Source: DAIDKA01 sp035943195 | Lineage (GTDB): Bacteria > Pseudomonadota > Gammaproteobacteria > Steroidobacterales > Steroidobacteraceae | Length of the DNA stretch: 8,575 nucleotides | Assembly (NCBI GenBank): GCA_035943195.1 | Contig: DASZCK010000120.1 | Coordinates: 1 to 8,575 of the forward strand | Direction of reading: 5' to 3' | Shown: positions 6,954 to 8,575 of the stretch, piece by piece | Layout of the letters: each line of letters opens with the position of its first letter | How positions within the stretch are numbered: the first letter of the stretch is position 1 | Translations under genes and position numbers: made by a program | Notes under the pieces: model-generated | What the model was told of the DNA's origin: nothing | Seen by the model: the letters and a program-made list of their open reading frames with translations, nothing else | The model's database searches: none

Positions 6954-7220
6954 TTACTTCCAGGTCTTGCCAGTCACCGGATTGGCATAGTGATAGGGCG
7001 GCACGAAGAGAAATCCACGTAGTAGGTGGTGGGTGCCTTCGCCCCAGCGTGACTCGCGGCCCAGCCAGCCGTTCTGGATGAAATTGCGCCAGCGCATGCA
7101 GGTCCGCGCCCGGCGATCTCCAGGCGCGCGTGGCGCGAGAACAGGTCAGCCGCCGCGAGCCCGCACTTCCAGGGCCTCGATCCTGCGCAGCAGTTCCTCG
7201 ACCTGGGTTTCGGAGCTCAT
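6954..7220 (-). pseudogene. Small interrupted gene or two tiny ORFs, unknown function
   Basis: This fills the 302-bp gap between the receptor and the MFS gene. From ATG 7220 the minus strand reads a coiled-coil-like start (MSSETQVEELLRRIEALE), then meets TGA at codon 25 (7146-7148). In the same frame, after ATG 7097, lies a convincing 47-residue stretch (FIQNGWLGRESRWGEG, then FLFVPPYHYANPVTGKTWK) ending at TAA 6954-6956, 9 bp from the receptor stop. Between the two, G/C-rich third positions and a protein-like sequence (LAAADLFSRHARLEIAGRGP) move to another frame. One shift near 7155 and a compensating one near 7100 would join all three pieces into one protein of about 88 residues. This could be a decayed gene, sequencing errors, or two very short genes. 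I do not recognise the family. There is no ribosome binding site before ATG 7220 or 7097. Confidence 0.4.
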
Positions 7221-7246
7221 GAGCTATTGTACGCGCATCAGTTACC

Positions 7247-8479
7247 ATGCTGCGCATGCCAGACTTCGACGACCGGCCCCTGTCCGTCCTGCAGATTCGC
7301 GTGTTTCTGCTGTGCGCCCTGGTCGTGCTGCTGGATGGCTACGACCTGCAGGCCATGGGGCTGGCGGTGCCCACGCTGGCGCACGAATGGCAGCTGGCCA
7401 ATTCTTCCTTCGCCAACGCGCTCAGCGCTTCGCTGCTGGGTCTGGGGTTGGGTTCCGCCTTCATCGCCCCGCTGGGGGATCGCCTGGGCCGGCGGCCGTT
7501 GCTGCTGGGCGGGCTGGCCATCATCCTGGTCACATCCCTCGGCGTGACGACGGCCACCTCGCCCTGGCAGCTGGCACTGTGGCGGTTGCTCATCGGGCTG
7601 GGGTTGGGTGTGTGCCAGAGCAACGCTTCGGCTCTGACCGCCGAATACGCGCCGCAGGCGAGTCGGGCCACCATCATGACCCTGATGGGGGTGTGCGTAT
7701 CGTTCGGGGCCATGCTCGCAGGGCTCACGGCCCCGCAGGTGCTGACCGCGGCCGGATGGCGCGGATTGTTCCTGGTGGGGGCGGCGCTGCCGCTCGCGGC
7801 ATTGCTTGCCTCGCTCGTGGGTCTGCCCGAGTCGCCGGCACTGGCGGCGACCTCGGCGCCGAGTACCCGTGCCGCAAGCGGCGGGACCCTGGGCGCGCTG
7901 CTGCGCGTGCCGTATCGGGAGCGCACCTTGCGCCTCTGGTTCGTCTACGCCCTGTCGGCCATGTTGTTTTATCTCCTGATCAGCTGGCTGCCCACTTTCC
8001 TGACGGCGGCCGGGTGGTCGCGGTCGCAGGCGCCGCATGGGATCGCACTGCTGCAGGGCGGCGGCATTGCCGGCTCACTGATTCAGGCCTGGCTGGTGGA
8101 CCGTCGCCGCGCCATCCCCGCGCTGGTGGGCGCCTTTGCCATCACGCTGATCACCGCTTTGCTGTTTGCCGTGCCGGGTAGCGCACCGGCGTGGCCGCTG
8201 CTGCTGGTGCTCATGGGCAGCGGCATCGGCGGGGTCATCATGGCTTTCATCGCTCTGGGCGCGATCTTCTATCCTCCGGAAATCCGGGTAACCGGATTTG
8301 GCTGGGCCGGAGCGGTGAGCCGCATCGGCGCGGTGCTCGGCCCCATCGCCGGTGGTCGACTCATCGCCGCGGGCATCGCACCGCGCGTGATGCTGGGTCT
8401 GATCGCGGTGCCGGCGCTGCTGTGCATCGCCGGCACTTTCGCCATGCGCCGTTCGGTGGCGGAAGCGCAGGCCGTATAG
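7247..8479 (+). CDS. MFS transporter, aromatic acid:H+ symporter (AAHS) type
   Basis: The product has 410 residues with about 12 transmembrane helices. AAHS members such as PcaK and BenK import aromatic acids with protons. Seen here are DGYD (30-33) in helix 1, the family's key acidic signature; the helix 2-3 loop motif GDRLGRRP (77-84); AEYAPQASRAT (132-142) after helix 4; a polar central loop (~197-226); and YPPEIRVTGFGWAGAVSRIG (342-361), typical of the late helix 10-11 region. The substrate cannot be fixed from sequence, and no aromatic-degradation gene lies in the window. ATG 7247 or ATG 7256 could be the start; neither has a ribosome binding site. The gene is divergent from the small minus-strand frame, with 26 bp between the start codons, and is followed after 5 bp by another membrane protein gene. 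Confidence 0.92.
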   Translation: MLRMPDFDDRPLSVLQIRVFLLCALVVLLDGYDLQAMGLAVPTLAHEWQLANSSFANALSASLLGLGLGSAFIAPLGDRLGRRPLLLGGLAIILVTSLGVTTATSPWQLALWRLLIGLGLGVCQSNASALTAEYAPQASRATIMTLMGVCVSFGAMLAGLTAPQVLTAAGWRGLFLVGAALPLAALLASLVGLPESPALAATSAPSTRAASGGTLGALLRVPYRERTLRLWFVYALSAMLFYLLISWLPTFLTAAGWSRSQAPHGIALLQGGGIAGSLIQAWLVDRRRAIPALVGAFAITLITALLFAVPGSAPAWPLLLVLMGSGIGGVIMAFIALGAIFYPPEIRVTGFGWAGAVSRIGAVLGPIAGGRLIAAGIAPRVMLGLIAVPALLCIAGTFAMRRSVAEAQAV

Positions 8480-8484
8480 CACCT

Positions 8485-8575
8485 ATGCCCATCCAATACG
8501 CGCGCAGTCTCATCGGCACCCAGCGCAGCCCCACGGCGAATCAGCACCTGGGCGCGCTCCTGGCCTTCGTCGCAG
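8485..8575 (+). CDS. YoaK/DUF1275-like membrane protein (N-terminal 30 residues)
   Basis: Only 30 codons are inside the window. The start MPIQYARSLIG, then TANQHLGALLAFVA, resembles the usual opening of DUF1275 (YoaK family) membrane proteins: a short Tyr/Arg-rich head, a T-x-x-R/Q stretch, an N-(R/Q)-x-LG motif and the first hydrophobic helix. The function of that family is not settled. The gene begins 5 bp after the MFS stop, so the two are probably co-transcribed. The call rests on a short stretch and on memory of the family. Confidence 0.5.
   Translation, partial: MPIQYARSLIGTQRSPTANQHLGALLAFVA

Noticed and set aside
7091..7148. Selenocysteine reading of the in-frame TGA in the small minus-strand gene, with a possible CGCGCC/GGCGCG hairpin after it
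   Set aside because: Such hairpins arise easily in GC-rich DNA. The coding signature just after the TGA lies in a different frame, which points to a frameshift and not to read-through.
7033..8181. Long plus-strand frame overlapping the MFS gene
   Set aside because: The product is Arg/Ala/Gly-rich with no membrane segments or motifs. It is a shadow of the MFS gene at 7247-8479.

Overview
The window is GC-rich DNA with strong G/C preference at third codon positions and tightly packed genes. It encodes an RND efflux pump, an Aer-type chemoreceptor, a TIGR02466-type putative oxygenase and an AAHS-type transporter. This suggests a flagellated Gram-negative proteobacterium, probably a gammaproteobacterium of the Xanthomonadales/Nevskiales sort. 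That placement is inferred from gene content and is not proven. There is no rRNA, tRNA, CRISPR array, insertion sequence or phage gene. The region looks like ordinary chromosome.

Layout. Bases 1-780 are the 3' end of an RND (HAE1-type) multidrug efflux pump gene. Bases 882-1709 encode an exported TPR protein with a Gly/Asp/Ser/Trp-rich tail. Bases 1747-2613 encode an undecaprenyl-diphosphate phosphatase (UppP/BacA), followed after 9 bp by a putative 2OG-Fe(II) oxygenase (2623-3240), probably in one operon. Bases 3368-3832 encode a small exported protein of unknown function. Its 3' end overlaps by 99 bp the 3' end of an alpha/beta hydrolase gene on the minus strand (3734-4600). A 190-bp divergent intergenic region then leads to a long Aer-like chemoreceptor (4791-6944). 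That region holds a perfect 15-nt palindrome and a candidate sigma-28 (FliA) promoter. Between the receptor and the next gene, the minus strand of 6954-7220 carries a small reading frame that looks real at both ends but is interrupted in the middle. Bases 7247-8479 encode an MFS transporter of the aromatic acid:H+ symporter type. After 5 bp a YoaK/DUF1275-like membrane protein starts and runs off the end.

How the genes work together. Three envelope-related genes (pump, TPR protein, UppP) lie side by side, but only uppP and the oxygenase look co-transcribed. The receptor probably reports redox or energy state to the flagellar motor. Its FAD-type PAS domain aligns without gaps to E. coli Aer, and a second PAS domain lies further along. 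The MFS gene and the YoaK-like gene probably form a second operon. No clearly new multi-gene system is visible. The items most worth a second look are the interrupted small minus-strand gene, the altered FAD-pocket position and extra PAS domain of the receptor, its putative FliA promoter, and the antisense overlap of two apparently real coding ends.
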